64,000 bases of DNA, taken from NCBI GenBank assembly GCA_900545245.1, contig UQYV01000003.1:1-64000 (forward strand), read 5' to 3'. Both the position numbers and the translations under genes were made by a program. This stretch comes from an uncultured Bacteroidales bacterium (GTDB taxonomy: Bacteria > Bacteroidota > Bacteroidia > Bacteroidales > UBA932). The notes under the pieces are model-generated. The model saw nothing but the letters and a program-made list of their open reading frames with translations, made no database searches and was not told where the DNA came from. This document shows, piece after piece, positions 17,941-27,355 of this stretch. The first letter of the stretch is position 1. Every line of letters begins with the position of its first letter.

Positions 17941-17980
17941 CAAAAAATCGGGGCTGTGAGACCCCGATTTTTTGTTATAC
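17935..17980. terminator. Bidirectional terminator, perfect 19-bp inverted repeat
   Basis: GTATAAC plus AAAAAATCGGGG pairs perfectly with the complementary 19 bases at 17962-17980 around an 8-base loop. The A-run on one side and T-run on the other make it symmetric, serving the convergent GH89 and phosphodiester-glycosidase genes. The GH89 stop codon lies in the left arm. Confidence 0.92.
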
Positions 17981-17985
17981 TTTTA

Positions 17986-19020
17986 TTATTGTCTTTCGCT
18001 GATGACGATGGATGTGACAATGCGACGTTCAGTCTTGTCGCTCGGGCTGTTGAGGACTGCTCCGTCCTTGCCGACAATTGCGGAAGAACCGCCTCCGTCG
18101 AAGTTGAGGGCATCAACAGCTCCGAGGCTGATGAGTTTGTCGGCGAGTTCCACCAAGGTGAAGCCGGCGCTGCCTCTGTTGCCGCGTCCGTCGCAGACAA
18201 GAAGGATGAGTTTGTTGTCTGCCGTGATTCCTGCAGCAGTTCTTGGCTGTCTTGAAAGACCTGCCGTGCCACCGCTGTCAAGCACTTCTTTCCAATAGTT
18301 TGTTTCTGCGACATTCTTTCCCTTCTCGACAAGGCGGGGACCCGCAGCGAGAGCATTCACAGGGCTCCAGAGCTGTGCTCCGTGGGATTCCGCCGTAGGG
18401 GGTGTCTCCATAAATGTTTTTGTCTTCTCGTTGTTGTCAAGGGCTGAAGGGTAGGAATAGAACTTTCTGAACTGCGGGTCCGACTGGTAGACCCAAGTGA
18501 TTTCGAACTTTCCGTCTTCCATCTGTCCGAGTGCGGAACGCACCGGGTAGACAGTCTTTTGGTAGTTGTTGTCGTTTGGCCAGTTCATTGACCTTAGGCC
18601 TTGGGCTTGCAAATTTCCGTCGCTAATGCAAAGCCCGATAGACCTCGTCCCGGAAAAATAACCCCCATTTATGACTATGCAAGCCTTGTCCTTTCTGTTT
18701 CCGTACTCCTTATATATATCAGAAGGCTTCTTCATCGGAACTGTGTAGTATGGTGTAAACTTGAGTTTGTCATTCTTGCTGAAATCGACAGTCACTGCAA
18801 AACCGAGGCATTTCTTGCCATTGCTGAGTTCATCGTTAAACTCAATGACCTCAACGCCTTTGGGGTAGCCTCCTGTCCATTCTTCTTCGTCGTCCTTGCC
18901 GGGAGTCGGGTCCGGTGTCTCCTGCTCCGTGGGGTCAGATGGTTTGTCTGTGTTCTTTCCGCATCCGACAGACACAAATGTCGCCAATAATGCGATAAAT
19001 AAGATATTCCTGAATTTCAT
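17986..19020 (-). CDS. Phosphodiester glycosidase (NAGPA domain, DUF2233) lipoprotein
   Basis: A 344-residue lipoprotein (VSVGC, Cys20) with a Pro/Glu/Asp-rich linker to about residue 45, then a NAGPA domain. The animal enzyme (uncovering enzyme) cleaves GlcNAc-alpha-1-phospho-6-mannose diesters; bacterial relatives act on phosphodiester- or related-linked glycans. Visible motifs: CIVINGGYFSG, a SRQPRTAAGI segment, VCDGRGN and ALNFDGGGSSA, which form the conserved metal/active-site region. Its neighbours, the GH89 gene and a SusCD operon, make an alpha-GlcNAc-phosphate substrate plausible, but this is inference. It is divergent from SusC; a TATATTTG -7 box sits on the minus strand at 19049-19056. 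Confidence 0.9.
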   Translation of the reverse strand: MKFRNILFIALLATFVSVGCGKNTDKPSDPTEQETPDPTPGKDDEEEWTGGYPKGVEVIEFNDELSNGKKCLGFAVTVDFSKNDKLKFTPYYTVPMKKPSDIYKEYGNRKDKACIVINGGYFSGTRSIGLCISDGNLQAQGLRSMNWPNDNNYQKTVYPVRSALGQMEDGKFEITWVYQSDPQFRKFYSYPSALDNNEKTKTFMETPPTAESHGAQLWSPVNALAAGPRLVEKGKNVAETNYWKEVLDSGGTAGLSRQPRTAAGITADNKLILLVCDGRGNRGSAGFTLVELADKLISLGAVDALNFDGGGSSAIVGKDGAVLNSPSDKTERRIVTSIVISERQ

Positions 19021-19048
19021 TTTTAAAATATTTTAATAAATAACAATG

Positions 19049-19056
19049 CAAATATA
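19049..19056 (-). promoter_or_regulatory. Putative -7 box for the phosphodiester glycosidase gene
   Basis: The minus strand reads TATATTTG, a full match to TAnnTTTG, 29 bases before the ATG. A TTTG lies upstream with a 16-base spacer, shorter than the usual 19-20, so only the -7 box is convincing. Confidence 0.45.
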
Positions 19057-19078
19057 TAAATAATCACTAAAACAAAGG

Positions 19079-19108
19079 TTGCTAAATAAATTAAATTATA
19101 TATATTTG
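19079..19108 (+). promoter_or_regulatory. Promoter of the first SusCD operon
   Basis: TTG at 19079-19081, a 19-base spacer and TATATTTG at 19101-19108 match the Bacteroidales sigma promoter TTTG-N19-TAnnTTTG closely. It ends 67 bases before the SusC start. Confidence 0.7.
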
Positions 19109-19175
19109 CCATTGAAAACGCGCATATAATTACTACACTGATAAATTATTTAATAACTACTAATGTCTTTACACT

Positions 19176-22100
19176 ATGAAACACGTTAGCTTACAAAGGC
19201 TTCTATTTGCTTTTGCGGCAACATTCTGTTTCGTTCTGGCATTGTCGCCTATGGCGTCAGGTCAGTCCCTCGACGTTTCGGGACGAGTTCTCGGAAGCGA
19301 CGGTCCCGAAGTCGGAGTCGTCATCTCCGTAGTGGGGGGGGCAGCTAATTCCATAACTGACCAGGACGGATATTATTCGATTCAAGTCCCTAACGCCAAT
19401 TCGGTTCTTCTTTATTCGCTGCTCGGATACAAAGAGCAGCGCGTTTCTGTTCAAGGGCGCTCCGTTGTAAACGTTCGTCTCGAAGAAGAGCATACATCTC
19501 TTGACGAAGTGGTCGTCATCGGTTATGGCACGCAACGTAAGGAGTTTGTAGTGGGTTCGGTTTCGCAGGTTTCGAGCAAAGACCTGCTAAAGGCTCCTGT
19601 GACAAATGTTCAGAATATGCTCGCCGGCCGTCTTTCCGGAATGACTACTATCCAGCAGACGGGAACTCCGGGTGACGACTCCGCAAGGCTGCTCGTCAGG
19701 GGATTTTCCACATTCAACGATTCGAGTCCCCTTATGCTCGTCGACGGTGTGGAAATGCCTATGTCACAGCTCAATCCTAATGATATCGCTTCTGTGACAG
19801 TCCTTAAGGACGCAGCAACTGCGGCGGTTTATGGCGTGAAGGCTGCAAATGGCGTCATCCTCGTGACTACAAAATCCGGCTCGCGCGGCAGGTCTTCGAT
19901 TTCCTATGACGGTTCAGTCACTTTCGACCTGAATACTGCGATGCCGAAGATGCTCAATGCGCAGGACTACATTTATTGGCACAATCTCGCCCGCACACTC
20001 GACGGACAGACTCCATACTGGACGGACGGACATCTTGCCAATATGAAGGCTAAAGGTATACTCGGAGACACAGACTGGCTTTCTGAAATCTACAAGAAAT
20101 TCGGCCTCACCCAAAACCACAACATCTCCGCAACCGGAGGAAATGAGCGTGTCCGCTACTACGCCAGCATCGGTTACAACGGACAGGACGGTATTCTCCG
20201 CAACACCGATTTCAGTCGCTACAATTTCCGCGCGAATGTCGAGGCAAATCTTGCACAGAACCTCGATTTTATGATTAATGTCAGCGGTTCCCATTCGGAC
20301 AGACATTGGCCGGGCCTGGGAATAAGCGCCCAGTCGGAGTTCAGCCCTATTACGAGGGCTTTCTACGCTTTGCCACTTCTTACCAAAGAATATGAGGGAC
20401 TTCCCCTCGGATACTACAACGGCGTCTATACCTACAGCCCGATTGCCTCACTTAACACCGGCTATCAGCACCAACGTCGTTGGAATGCGGAGATTCGTTC
20501 TCAACTCTCCTACAAGTTCGATGCAATCAAGCCTCTCAAAGGCCTCAAGGCTTTGGTTTTCTTTGCATATAACTTCGGCTACACTCTCGACCACAATTTT
20601 CTCGAGACCTACAAGAACTACAGTTACAACCCTCTCAACGAGTCCATTTCGCTTCTGACTTCCGATGGCATTCCGGAGAGCAACTTCAATAAGTCACATT
20701 CGAGTGGCTTCCAGATGACAATCCGTCCGCAGCTTAGCTATGAGAGAGAGTTTGCCGGGAAACACAATGTGACAGGACTCTTCCTCTTTGAGCGTTACTA
20801 TAGCCACAGCGATACGATGACAGGCTACAAGAAAGGTTATTTCAGCGACAATCCTGTGGATATCTCGATGGGTATGGAAAACCAATCTCCATTTGTCAGC
20901 GGCTCGCACGGCAATAGGGGAATGGCCAGCTTTGTGGGCAAACTCGGCTACGCTTATGCAAAAAGGTATATGGCGGAGGCGACCCTCCGTGCCGACGGTT
21001 CCTACAAGTTCGCTCCCCAAAACCGTTGGGGATATTTCCCCTCGGTGGCTTTGGGATGGGTGCTTTCAGAGGAGAGTTTCCTAAAAGGCAAGACCGATTG
21101 GCTTGACTGGCTCAAACTCAGGGCATCTTTCGGTATCCTTGGCTCCGATGATACTGACCCATATCTTTATCTTCAGACCTACAAGGTCGCAAGTTATCCG
21201 ATTGTAATTGGAGGACAGCCGCAAAGCGCCTATTACACATCAGGCTATGTCTATGACAATCTCACTTGGTCGAGGACTAATACTTGGAATGTGGGTTTTG
21301 AAACACGTATGTTCCGCAACCGTTTTTCTTTCGAATTCGACTGGTTCTATAAGCTCACCACCCGAATCCTCGAAAGCGAACAGGGAGGTTCGACCTATGC
21401 ACCGTCGTTGGGAGGAAACAACCCGATTTGGGTCAACTCGGGTTCTGTAGACAATAGGGGCTTCGATATGACAATCAAATGGGGAGACCGCTTCTCAAGC
21501 GGCTGGTCTTACTCCCTTACGGGAATTCTTTCCTGGTCCCGAAACCGTGTGCTACAGAAGAAGATATCCGACAATCATCCGTCCTATCGCGCCGTGCTCG
21601 GACAGCCGATTGCTTCTATCTATGGCTTCAATGCGCTCGGACTCTTCCAAACCCAGGAACAGGTGGACAACTATCCGACGGCTCCTTCCGGAACGGCGGC
21701 ACTTGGAGAAATTATGTATGAGGATATCAATGGTGACGGAAAAATCGACAGTATGCACGATTTTGTGAAAATCGGACGTTCCCGTGTTCCGGAGATGGTC
21801 TTCTCGCTCAATTTCGAAGTCGGCTGGAAAGGACTCAACCTCTCAGCCCTGCTTCAGGGAGCGACTCTGTGCAACTACTCGCTTACAGGAACCTACAAGA
21901 ACGGAAGTTCGGACAATACGATGTATACCCGAGCCTTCTATGGAAGCGGTAACGCCCCATACTACCTTGTCGAGAATTCGTGGAGGCCGGACAATACCGA
22001 TGCGAAATACCCTCGTCTTCGTTCATCCTACAATGCGAACAACGGCTGGTCGTCTTCTTTCTGGATTGTGGACGGTTCCTACCTCAGGCTCAAGAACCTC

Positions 22101-22295
22101 CAACTCAGCTACACCCTTCCGGAGAAACTCTTCAGCAAAGAGTCTTTCCTCCAGAACGTGATGGTCTATGTTGCCGGAACGAATCTTTTGACCTTCAGCG
22201 GGTTCAAATACATCGACCCTGAAAACCCGGGAATCAATAACGGCTACTATCCTCAGCAGAGGACATTCAGTCTCGGTCTCAAACTCACTTTCTAA
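19176..22295 (+). CDS. SusC/RagA-type TonB-dependent glycan transporter
   Basis: A 1039-residue outer-membrane beta-barrel that imports oligosaccharides with its SusD partner, powered by TonB. After the signal peptide (to about SGQ, residue 30) come a carboxypeptidase-regulatory-like domain (DVSGRVLGSDGP...), the SusC linker DEVVVIGYGTQ, the plug domain (ending ANGVILVTTKSG) and a long barrel ending in an aromatic-rich strand (FSLGLKLTF). It lacks the extra N-terminal STN domain, so it is not expected to signal to a FecR/ECF pair, in contrast to the second SusC here. A run of eight Gs (19334-19341) lies in the regulatory-like domain coding region. The SusD gene follows after 6 bases. Confidence 0.96.
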   Translation: MKHVSLQRLLFAFAATFCFVLALSPMASGQSLDVSGRVLGSDGPEVGVVISVVGGAANSITDQDGYYSIQVPNANSVLLYSLLGYKEQRVSVQGRSVVNVRLEEEHTSLDEVVVIGYGTQRKEFVVGSVSQVSSKDLLKAPVTNVQNMLAGRLSGMTTIQQTGTPGDDSARLLVRGFSTFNDSSPLMLVDGVEMPMSQLNPNDIASVTVLKDAATAAVYGVKAANGVILVTTKSGSRGRSSISYDGSVTFDLNTAMPKMLNAQDYIYWHNLARTLDGQTPYWTDGHLANMKAKGILGDTDWLSEIYKKFGLTQNHNISATGGNERVRYYASIGYNGQDGILRNTDFSRYNFRANVEANLAQNLDFMINVSGSHSDRHWPGLGISAQSEFSPITRAFYALPLLTKEYEGLPLGYYNGVYTYSPIASLNTGYQHQRRWNAEIRSQLSYKFDAIKPLKGLKALVFFAYNFGYTLDHNFLETYKNYSYNPLNESISLLTSDGIPESNFNKSHSSGFQMTIRPQLSYEREFAGKHNVTGLFLFERYYSHSDTMTGYKKGYFSDNPVDISMGMENQSPFVSGSHGNRGMASFVGKLGYAYAKRYMAEATLRADGSYKFAPQNRWGYFPSVALGWVLSEESFLKGKTDWLDWLKLRASFGILGSDDTDPYLYLQTYKVASYPIVIGGQPQSAYYTSGYVYDNLTWSRTNTWNVGFETRMFRNRFSFEFDWFYKLTTRILESEQGGSTYAPSLGGNNPIWVNSGSVDNRGFDMTIKWGDRFSSGWSYSLTGILSWSRNRVLQKKISDNHPSYRAVLGQPIASIYGFNALGLFQTQEQVDNYPTAPSGTAALGEIMYEDINGDGKIDSMHDFVKIGRSRVPEMVFSLNFEVGWKGLNLSALLQGATLCNYSLTGTYKNGSSDNTMYTRAFYGSGNAPYYLVENSWRPDNTDAKYPRLRSSYNANNGWSSSFWIVDGSYLRLKNLQLSYTLPEKLFSKESFLQNVMVYVAGTNLLTFSGFKYIDPENPGINNGYYPQQRTFSLGLKLTF

Positions 22296-22301
22296 GTTCG
22301 A

Positions 22302-23978
22302 ATGAATATGAAAAGGATATATACATACGCCCTTCTTGTGGCATTTGTCAGTCTTCTGGCTTCATCTTGCGACAAGGTGCTGAACATCGACCCGTCAGAC
22401 CGTTTCTCTCCGGCGGCAGTCTGGAAAAACGAAAACTCTGTCGACAAATATGTCTATGGATTTTACGGCTTCCTCAAGGAGTCTACGGAAATATATGATT
22501 CCAATATGAAGGCTTTCACCGATGCCTACACCGATATCATTAAGTCTTCTTCTTGGGATCAGTACGGACACAAATACAACAAGACTCTCTTTGAGGAGTC
22601 TGCAATCAATTCTGATGATGCGGGTCCTTTCTCCTGCTGGACAGGAGACGCCGGTTGCTACAACAGGATACGCCGTCAAAACGAGTTCCTCCGCGACGCT
22701 CCCGCCTATGTGGGGCAGTTCAAAGAAGATTTCATCAGAGTTCGCTGCGCCGAGGTTCGTTTCATCAGGGCCTATGCCTACTATCGTCTCATCCGTGTCT
22801 ATGGCGGAGTGGTGCTCAGAACTGAAGTTGATGGTCCTCAGAAGAATGACAAGGCTCGTTCATCGGAGGCAGAATCTTGGGCGCAAGTCATTGACGATTT
22901 GAAATATGCCGCAGCCAACCTTCCTGTCTCATGGGACAACAACGGTCGCATCACCAAGGCTGCCGCTTTCGGAATGCTCTCACGCGCAGCTCTTTATGCG
23001 GGAGACTGGAAACTTGTGACCGATGCGGCCGACTCTTGTGCCTATTATGGCGGAAAACTTTCTTTGGAGGCAAACGGAGGTTATGCCGCTGTGTTCTCTT
23101 CGAGGACCAATCCCGAAAACCTTCTTACTGTCGCATTCCTTCCGGGCTATGGCGGACAAGGTGCATCCCATAGGGCTGATGTTTTCTTCCGTCCGGTTGG
23201 AGACGGCAAATATCACGGCAACGCCTCTGTCTATGGAGCTTTCGGACCGACAAGCGAACTCGTGGACTCATACGAGATGGCGGACGGAAGCGAGTTTTCG
23301 TGGGCCACTCACGGAAGCGACCCATACAAAGGACGCGAGCCTCGTTTCTACGCCACAATACTCTATAATGGTGCAGATTGGGAGGGACGCAAGATTCAGA
23401 CTTATGTTGACGGCGAAGACGGAATCTCAGAATTTGCCACAGAAGGCACTGCTTCTTCATCCGTCACGGGATATTATCTGAGAAAATGGATAACAGAGGA
23501 CGATAAGACCTGGTCGAAAAACGGCAGCTCCCATTTTGCGATACTTGTGCGCTATGCTGAAGTCCTTCTCAACAAGGCAGAGGCCTACGCCAGGATGGGA
23601 GATCTCGCGAATGCTCTCGTTTGTCTGAATGAAATACGTTCCCGTGTGGGACTTCCTGAAAGAACTGCTGCAGACGAGGCTGAGTTTATGAAGCATCTGC
23701 GTCACGAAAGGATGGTCGAGCTTGCAGGAGAAGGCTTCAGACTGTGGGATTTGCGTCGTTGGAGGCTTGCTCACGATGAGGATGGTTTTATCCACGGGAA
23801 GCAGGCTCACGGAGTGAAGATTAGCAAAGATGAGGCAACGGGAGCTTTGACTTTTAGCCAGGTTGAGGTTGATGCCGGGATGAAAAGGTTGTTCCCGGAG
23901 CGCTTCTATCTTTTCTCGCTCCCTGTCAACGAGCGCTCCAACAATAAACTGCTTGGGCCGAACAATCCGGGTTGGTAG
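22302..23978 (+). CDS. SusD/RagB family glycan-binding lipoprotein
   Basis: A 558-residue surface lipoprotein (LLASSC, Cys23) that caps the SusC barrel and delivers glycans. The family pattern is seen: an N-terminal NIDPSDRFSPAAVWKNENSV segment, TPR-like helices with EVRFIRAYAYYRLIRVYGGV, and the C-terminal YAEVLLNKAEAYARMGD and LRHERMVELAGEGFRLWDLRRW. The end (NNKLLGPNNPGW) is the usual SusD terminus, so it is complete. An ATG two codons downstream is an equally possible start. It lies 6 bases after SusC and 22 before the next lipoprotein gene, all probably one transcript. Ligand is unknown. Confidence 0.96.
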   Translation: MNMKRIYTYALLVAFVSLLASSCDKVLNIDPSDRFSPAAVWKNENSVDKYVYGFYGFLKESTEIYDSNMKAFTDAYTDIIKSSSWDQYGHKYNKTLFEESAINSDDAGPFSCWTGDAGCYNRIRRQNEFLRDAPAYVGQFKEDFIRVRCAEVRFIRAYAYYRLIRVYGGVVLRTEVDGPQKNDKARSSEAESWAQVIDDLKYAAANLPVSWDNNGRITKAAAFGMLSRAALYAGDWKLVTDAADSCAYYGGKLSLEANGGYAAVFSSRTNPENLLTVAFLPGYGGQGASHRADVFFRPVGDGKYHGNASVYGAFGPTSELVDSYEMADGSEFSWATHGSDPYKGREPRFYATILYNGADWEGRKIQTYVDGEDGISEFATEGTASSSVTGYYLRKWITEDDKTWSKNGSSHFAILVRYAEVLLNKAEAYARMGDLANALVCLNEIRSRVGLPERTAADEAEFMKHLRHERMVELAGEGFRLWDLRRWRLAHDEDGFIHGKQAHGVKISKDEATGALTFSQVEVDAGMKRLFPERFYLFSLPVNERSNNKLLGPNNPGW

Positions 23979-24000
23979 CGGATGTTAAATTGAATAACAG

Positions 24001-24417
24001 ATGTTTAAGAATATGAAAAAGTATATTTTAAGACTGTTTACACTTGTTTTCTGTCTTCCGCTTGTAATGAATTGCGCAAAACCGGGAGAAGAATACTTAC
24101 ACGAGGACAATAGCATAAGCAGCATTTTTATAGTCCCTGCAAACGCTACGGTTTCCGCCACCGTTAGTGGTGTAATTGCTCCCGTTCCGGGGAAGGAGGA
24201 TGCCTACACAATCGATTTTCCGATTCCAAGAAAACTCAGATCGTCTTTCGACCTGACAAAACTCAAGGTCAAAGCCACTGTGGGATATGACGTAAAAATC
24301 ACTCCTTCACTCAGCGGCATCAAGGATTTGAGCGAAGCTTACGAGATTTCAGTGGAGGCAACCCAGACCGGAAAAGTGCGTAAGTACACTCTCCAGGCCT
24401 ATTATGAACGAAATTAA
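24001..24417 (+). CDS. Small DUF5018-like lipoprotein
   Basis: A 138-residue lipoprotein (VMNC lipobox) with one beta-sandwich-like domain: SSIFIVPANATVSATVSGVI, then an IDFPIPRKLRSSFDLTKLKVKATVGYDVKITPS region, ending in a tyrosine-rich strand. This resembles the DUF5018-type repeats common in SusE/SusF-position proteins, and it shares the general pattern with the N-terminal part of the following 474-aa protein. It is the third gene of the SusCD operon and is probably a surface or periplasmic glycan-binding accessory. The start may be the ATG at 24013 (MKKYIL). No catalytic motif is seen. Confidence 0.7.
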   Translation: MFKNMKKYILRLFTLVFCLPLVMNCAKPGEEYLHEDNSISSIFIVPANATVSATVSGVIAPVPGKEDAYTIDFPIPRKLRSSFDLTKLKVKATVGYDVKITPSLSGIKDLSEAYEISVEATQTGKVRKYTLQAYYERN

Positions 24418-24488
24418 TTATATCAGAGAATTTTGGCGAGAAAGGCTCTTTGCCAGATTATAGTATTGACGATTACATAGTATAATAC

Positions 24489-24533
24489 ATTAAAACACAA
24501 TATACTAAAACACAACACATTAAAACACAAAAC
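24489..24533 (+). repeat. Three 15-nt tandem repeats before the DUF5018 gene
   Basis: Three consecutive 15-base units at 24489-24503, 24504-24518 and 24519-24533, each with core TAAAACACAA, run up to 3 bases before the ATG at 24537. They form the whole ribosome-access region of this gene and may tune its translation by copy number. Confidence 0.85.
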
Positions 24534-24536
24534 ATT

Positions 24537-25961
24537 ATGAAGACAAAATCGTTATTCGCATTTTTGGCGGCAGCTTCCCTTGCGGTGGCTTTCTCCGCTT
24601 GTCAGAAAGAAGAGCCTAAACCGGAGCCCAAACCGGAACCGACACCTTTAAGTGCTGAGGCCAAGCTTCTTAAATTCGATGTTACCGGAGTGAACGAAAA
24701 CGGCAAGACCATCACCATTGAAGGAGCTGTTTTCGAGAAGGAAAAGGTTGTGGAACTTGCATATCTTCCGGAAGATCTTCCTGCCCTCAAGGCGGCAACT
24801 ACGGTTGAATACGAGATTTCAGAAAAGGCGACCATTGCTCCGGACCCTACAACTCTGACAGACTTCTCTGTTGAAAACGGAGTGAAGTTCACAGTCACTG
24901 CTGAAGACGGAAAAACTGCTGTGGAGTACACTGTTCTCGCTAAGGCCGCTCAGTTTAATGTTAAGGTTTCGCAGATATGGAACAAGACTTATGGCGAGCT
25001 CAAAATTGCAGCCCATCCTTTCTATTCTTCGGGAATCGCATTTACGGGACGCAATTTTGCGACTGCGGATGGTTCGGTATTCGACCTTGACGGCAATAAA
25101 ATCGGTAAGCTCAATTTTACCGGAGTTCCAACTTCTGACCAGGCCAATTTCGTTCTGATAGATATGACAAATGATGTCAATGGTGTTCTTCTTGCCACTG
25201 TCGGTTTGACGGCGGATGGCGGCGTTCCTAAAAGAGGAGACGACATAAAGACTACAAAATTCTATGCTTGGCTTGACGGTTGGGATAAGGATCCTCAGTT
25301 GATTCGAGATCAAGAGAACAATTTCGCACAATACATATCCCTTGCCGGAGACTTGAAAACTAAGGCTCTCCTTACTTATCCTGCTCCTGTTAGAGGTGAC
25401 GATCAGATGCATCACTGCATTCTTTACAAAAATAAGGTTTGGAGTAAGGCGCAGTGGAAGGGACCGAAGACAGGCCTTAAATCATCTGATGGCTGCTGGG
25501 GACAGCAGATTTCATTCACTGAGCCTGATTTTAACAGCACATTCTTCATTTGGGACAGCCAAGGTAATAATCTCGGCTCCGCTTTCTATTCGCGTAAAGG
25601 TGTGGATGGTCAGAATGTTCCGCTTTTCGGAACCCTTTGGACAGACAAAATTGTTGCGAAAGAATCTCACGGTGGCTCAAATCAATATGGAAACTACTCC
25701 GTCGGACACGCCCGCGCATTCAAATATGATGGTAAGGACTATGTCATCGCTTCATCGGCAGGATGGGCCTCATCATACCTCACCATCCAGTCTTCTGATC
25801 CGAATGAAGATTACCTTCTTCGTTCAGTGTCTTTTGAAGCTGAAGAATCGGGTCCTTGTTCAGCATACTACTATGATGTGGAAACAGGTCACGGAATCGT
25901 GCTTTATTCCGCTAAAAGCTATTTCGTAGCCCGCTACGATATTGTTAAAGAAATTATGTAG
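24537..25961 (+). CDS. DUF5018-type surface lipoprotein, candidate glycan-binding protein
   Basis: A 474-residue lipoprotein (AFSAC, Cys21) in the SusE/F or SGBP position of the operon. A Lys/Pro/Glu linker (about 24-35) leads to one beta-sandwich repeat (about 40-140, AKLLKFDVTGVNENGKTITI onward) that holds the protein off the membrane. A larger C-terminal part has repeated W/Y-rich strands (KFYAWLDGWDKD, FFIWDSQGNN), such as might form a propeller-like glycan-binding domain. No hydrolase motifs are seen. Three 15-nt tandem repeats lie immediately upstream of its start, and a terminator 17 bases after its stop ends the operon. Ligand unknown. Confidence 0.75.
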   Translation: MKTKSLFAFLAAASLAVAFSACQKEEPKPEPKPEPTPLSAEAKLLKFDVTGVNENGKTITIEGAVFEKEKVVELAYLPEDLPALKAATTVEYEISEKATIAPDPTTLTDFSVENGVKFTVTAEDGKTAVEYTVLAKAAQFNVKVSQIWNKTYGELKIAAHPFYSSGIAFTGRNFATADGSVFDLDGNKIGKLNFTGVPTSDQANFVLIDMTNDVNGVLLATVGLTADGGVPKRGDDIKTTKFYAWLDGWDKDPQLIRDQENNFAQYISLAGDLKTKALLTYPAPVRGDDQMHHCILYKNKVWSKAQWKGPKTGLKSSDGCWGQQISFTEPDFNSTFFIWDSQGNNLGSAFYSRKGVDGQNVPLFGTLWTDKIVAKESHGGSNQYGNYSVGHARAFKYDGKDYVIASSAGWASSYLTIQSSDPNEDYLLRSVSFEAEESGPCSAYYYDVETGHGIVLYSAKSYFVARYDIVKEIM

Positions 25962-25977
25962 TGTTTGTTTTATAAAT

Positions 25978-26029
25978 GCTTCCGGAGTTCCACACCGGCA
26001 TTTGCGATGCGGACTCCGGAGGCTTTTTT
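25978..26029 (+). terminator. Terminator of the first SusCD operon
   Basis: GCTTCCGGAGTTCC (25978-25991) pairs with GGACTCCGGAGGC (26011-26023) with one or two mismatches across a 19-base loop, followed by a T-run. It separates the SusCD operon from the two GHL10-like genes. Confidence 0.78.
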
Positions 26030-26090
26030 ATTTGATTTGGAATGTTTGTCAGATGATTTCATTTGTCAGTTTAATGAATTTGTCAGTTTG

Positions 26091-27341
26091 ATGAAAAGGA
26101 AAATATCACTATTGTTTTGTCTACTGTCGTTGATGACAGTTTTTGTCTGCTGTTCTTCGCCGAAGGCTGAAAAACCGAAGTATCTCTGGGTGGCAATTGA
26201 TGCCAATTTCGAACGCCTGTCAACAAAAGATTCGATTTGTTTCTATTTGGACAAGATGAAAGAAACAGGATTTAATGGAGTTGTGGTTGATGTCAAGGGG
26301 GTTGAAGGCAGCGTGCTTTATAAGAGCGATTTTATTCCGAACCTTACCAAAGTGAAAGATTTCAGTTGCGTAAGGGACTGGGATTATCTGGGCTATTTCA
26401 TTGAACAGGCAAGAAAGAGGGATATCAGCGTATGTGTTTCGGCAGCCATATTCCCTGTCGGTTCCCCCTATCACGGAGTAGGTCCGGTCTACGAAGATGA
26501 GAATCTCCGCAGGCTCACTTGCTTGGAATACACTCCGTCGGGAATGAAAAAGATTGAGGACGACCCCACGCAAGTCGGGGCGTTTATGAATCCGTTGCTT
26601 CCTGAAAGCCGTGCGTATGCCTTGCGTATGCTTGAGGAAATATTCACCCGCTATGAATTTGACGCTTTCTGTCTTGACTATTGCCGTTTTGCCGGTGCCC
26701 AATGCGATTTTTCCCCTGCAACACGTGAGGCTTTTGAAGACTACCTCGGCGAGAAACTGGAAAGATTTCCTGAGGATGTCTTCAGTTATGATGCTGATGG
26801 TGCGAGAGTTCCGGGCAAATACTACAAGCAGTGGTGGACCTTCCGTTCTCTGGCAATCCGTGACTTCATTTCAGAAATCCGCGACCTTCGTGACCGTGTT
26901 GCTCCGGAAGTCAAGCTTCATTATTGGGCGGCTTCATGGTTGCACGCGATATATGTAAACGGTCAGAACTGGGGCAGTCCGCGGGCCGAATACTACAAAG
27001 ATTACGAGTATGATTGGGCCACTCCGGACTATGGTAAAACCGGTTTTGCCGACCTTCTCGATGTTTTCATCACCGGGACCTATCTTGAGCGCATTTGGGG
27101 TGCCGACGACCCGGAATCCATTGAATATGGCATAAACCGTTCGATCCGCGATGTAATGGGTGACTGCTCCGTTCACGGTTCGCTCTATGCGAAGAATACT
27201 GTGGAGGATTTTGACGATGCCGTCTATCTTTCCCTTTCGAGGACCGAAGGATTGATGGTTTTTGATATGATTCAAGTCGTTCAAAACAAACTTTGGAATA
27301 AAATCAAAGCCGGGATTGAACGCGCTGAAAATGAAAACTGA
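26091..27341 (+). CDS. GHL10-like putative glycoside hydrolase lipoprotein, paralogue 1
   Basis: A 416-residue lipoprotein (VFVCC) with a TIM-barrel-like sequence of the GHL10 / alpha-amylase-like putative hydrolase group. It starts LWVAIDANFERLSTK, then GFNGVVVDVKGVEGSVLYKSDF, then the barrel strand FDAFCLDYCRF with an acidic Asp that probably lies in the active site. It continues with KLHYWAASW and TGFADLLDVF. It is a close paralogue of the next gene along its whole length. The ATG at 26091 starts a clean signal peptide; longer in-frame starts back to 25965 run through the upstream terminator. It probably acts on glycans imported by the adjacent SusCD; the bond cleaved is unknown. Confidence 0.78.
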   Translation: MKRKISLLFCLLSLMTVFVCCSSPKAEKPKYLWVAIDANFERLSTKDSICFYLDKMKETGFNGVVVDVKGVEGSVLYKSDFIPNLTKVKDFSCVRDWDYLGYFIEQARKRDISVCVSAAIFPVGSPYHGVGPVYEDENLRRLTCLEYTPSGMKKIEDDPTQVGAFMNPLLPESRAYALRMLEEIFTRYEFDAFCLDYCRFAGAQCDFSPATREAFEDYLGEKLERFPEDVFSYDADGARVPGKYYKQWWTFRSLAIRDFISEIRDLRDRVAPEVKLHYWAASWLHAIYVNGQNWGSPRAEYYKDYEYDWATPDYGKTGFADLLDVFITGTYLERIWGADDPESIEYGINRSIRDVMGDCSVHGSLYAKNTVEDFDDAVYLSLSRTEGLMVFDMIQVVQNKLWNKIKAGIERAENEN

Positions 27342-27355
27342 CAATTCTCATCATT

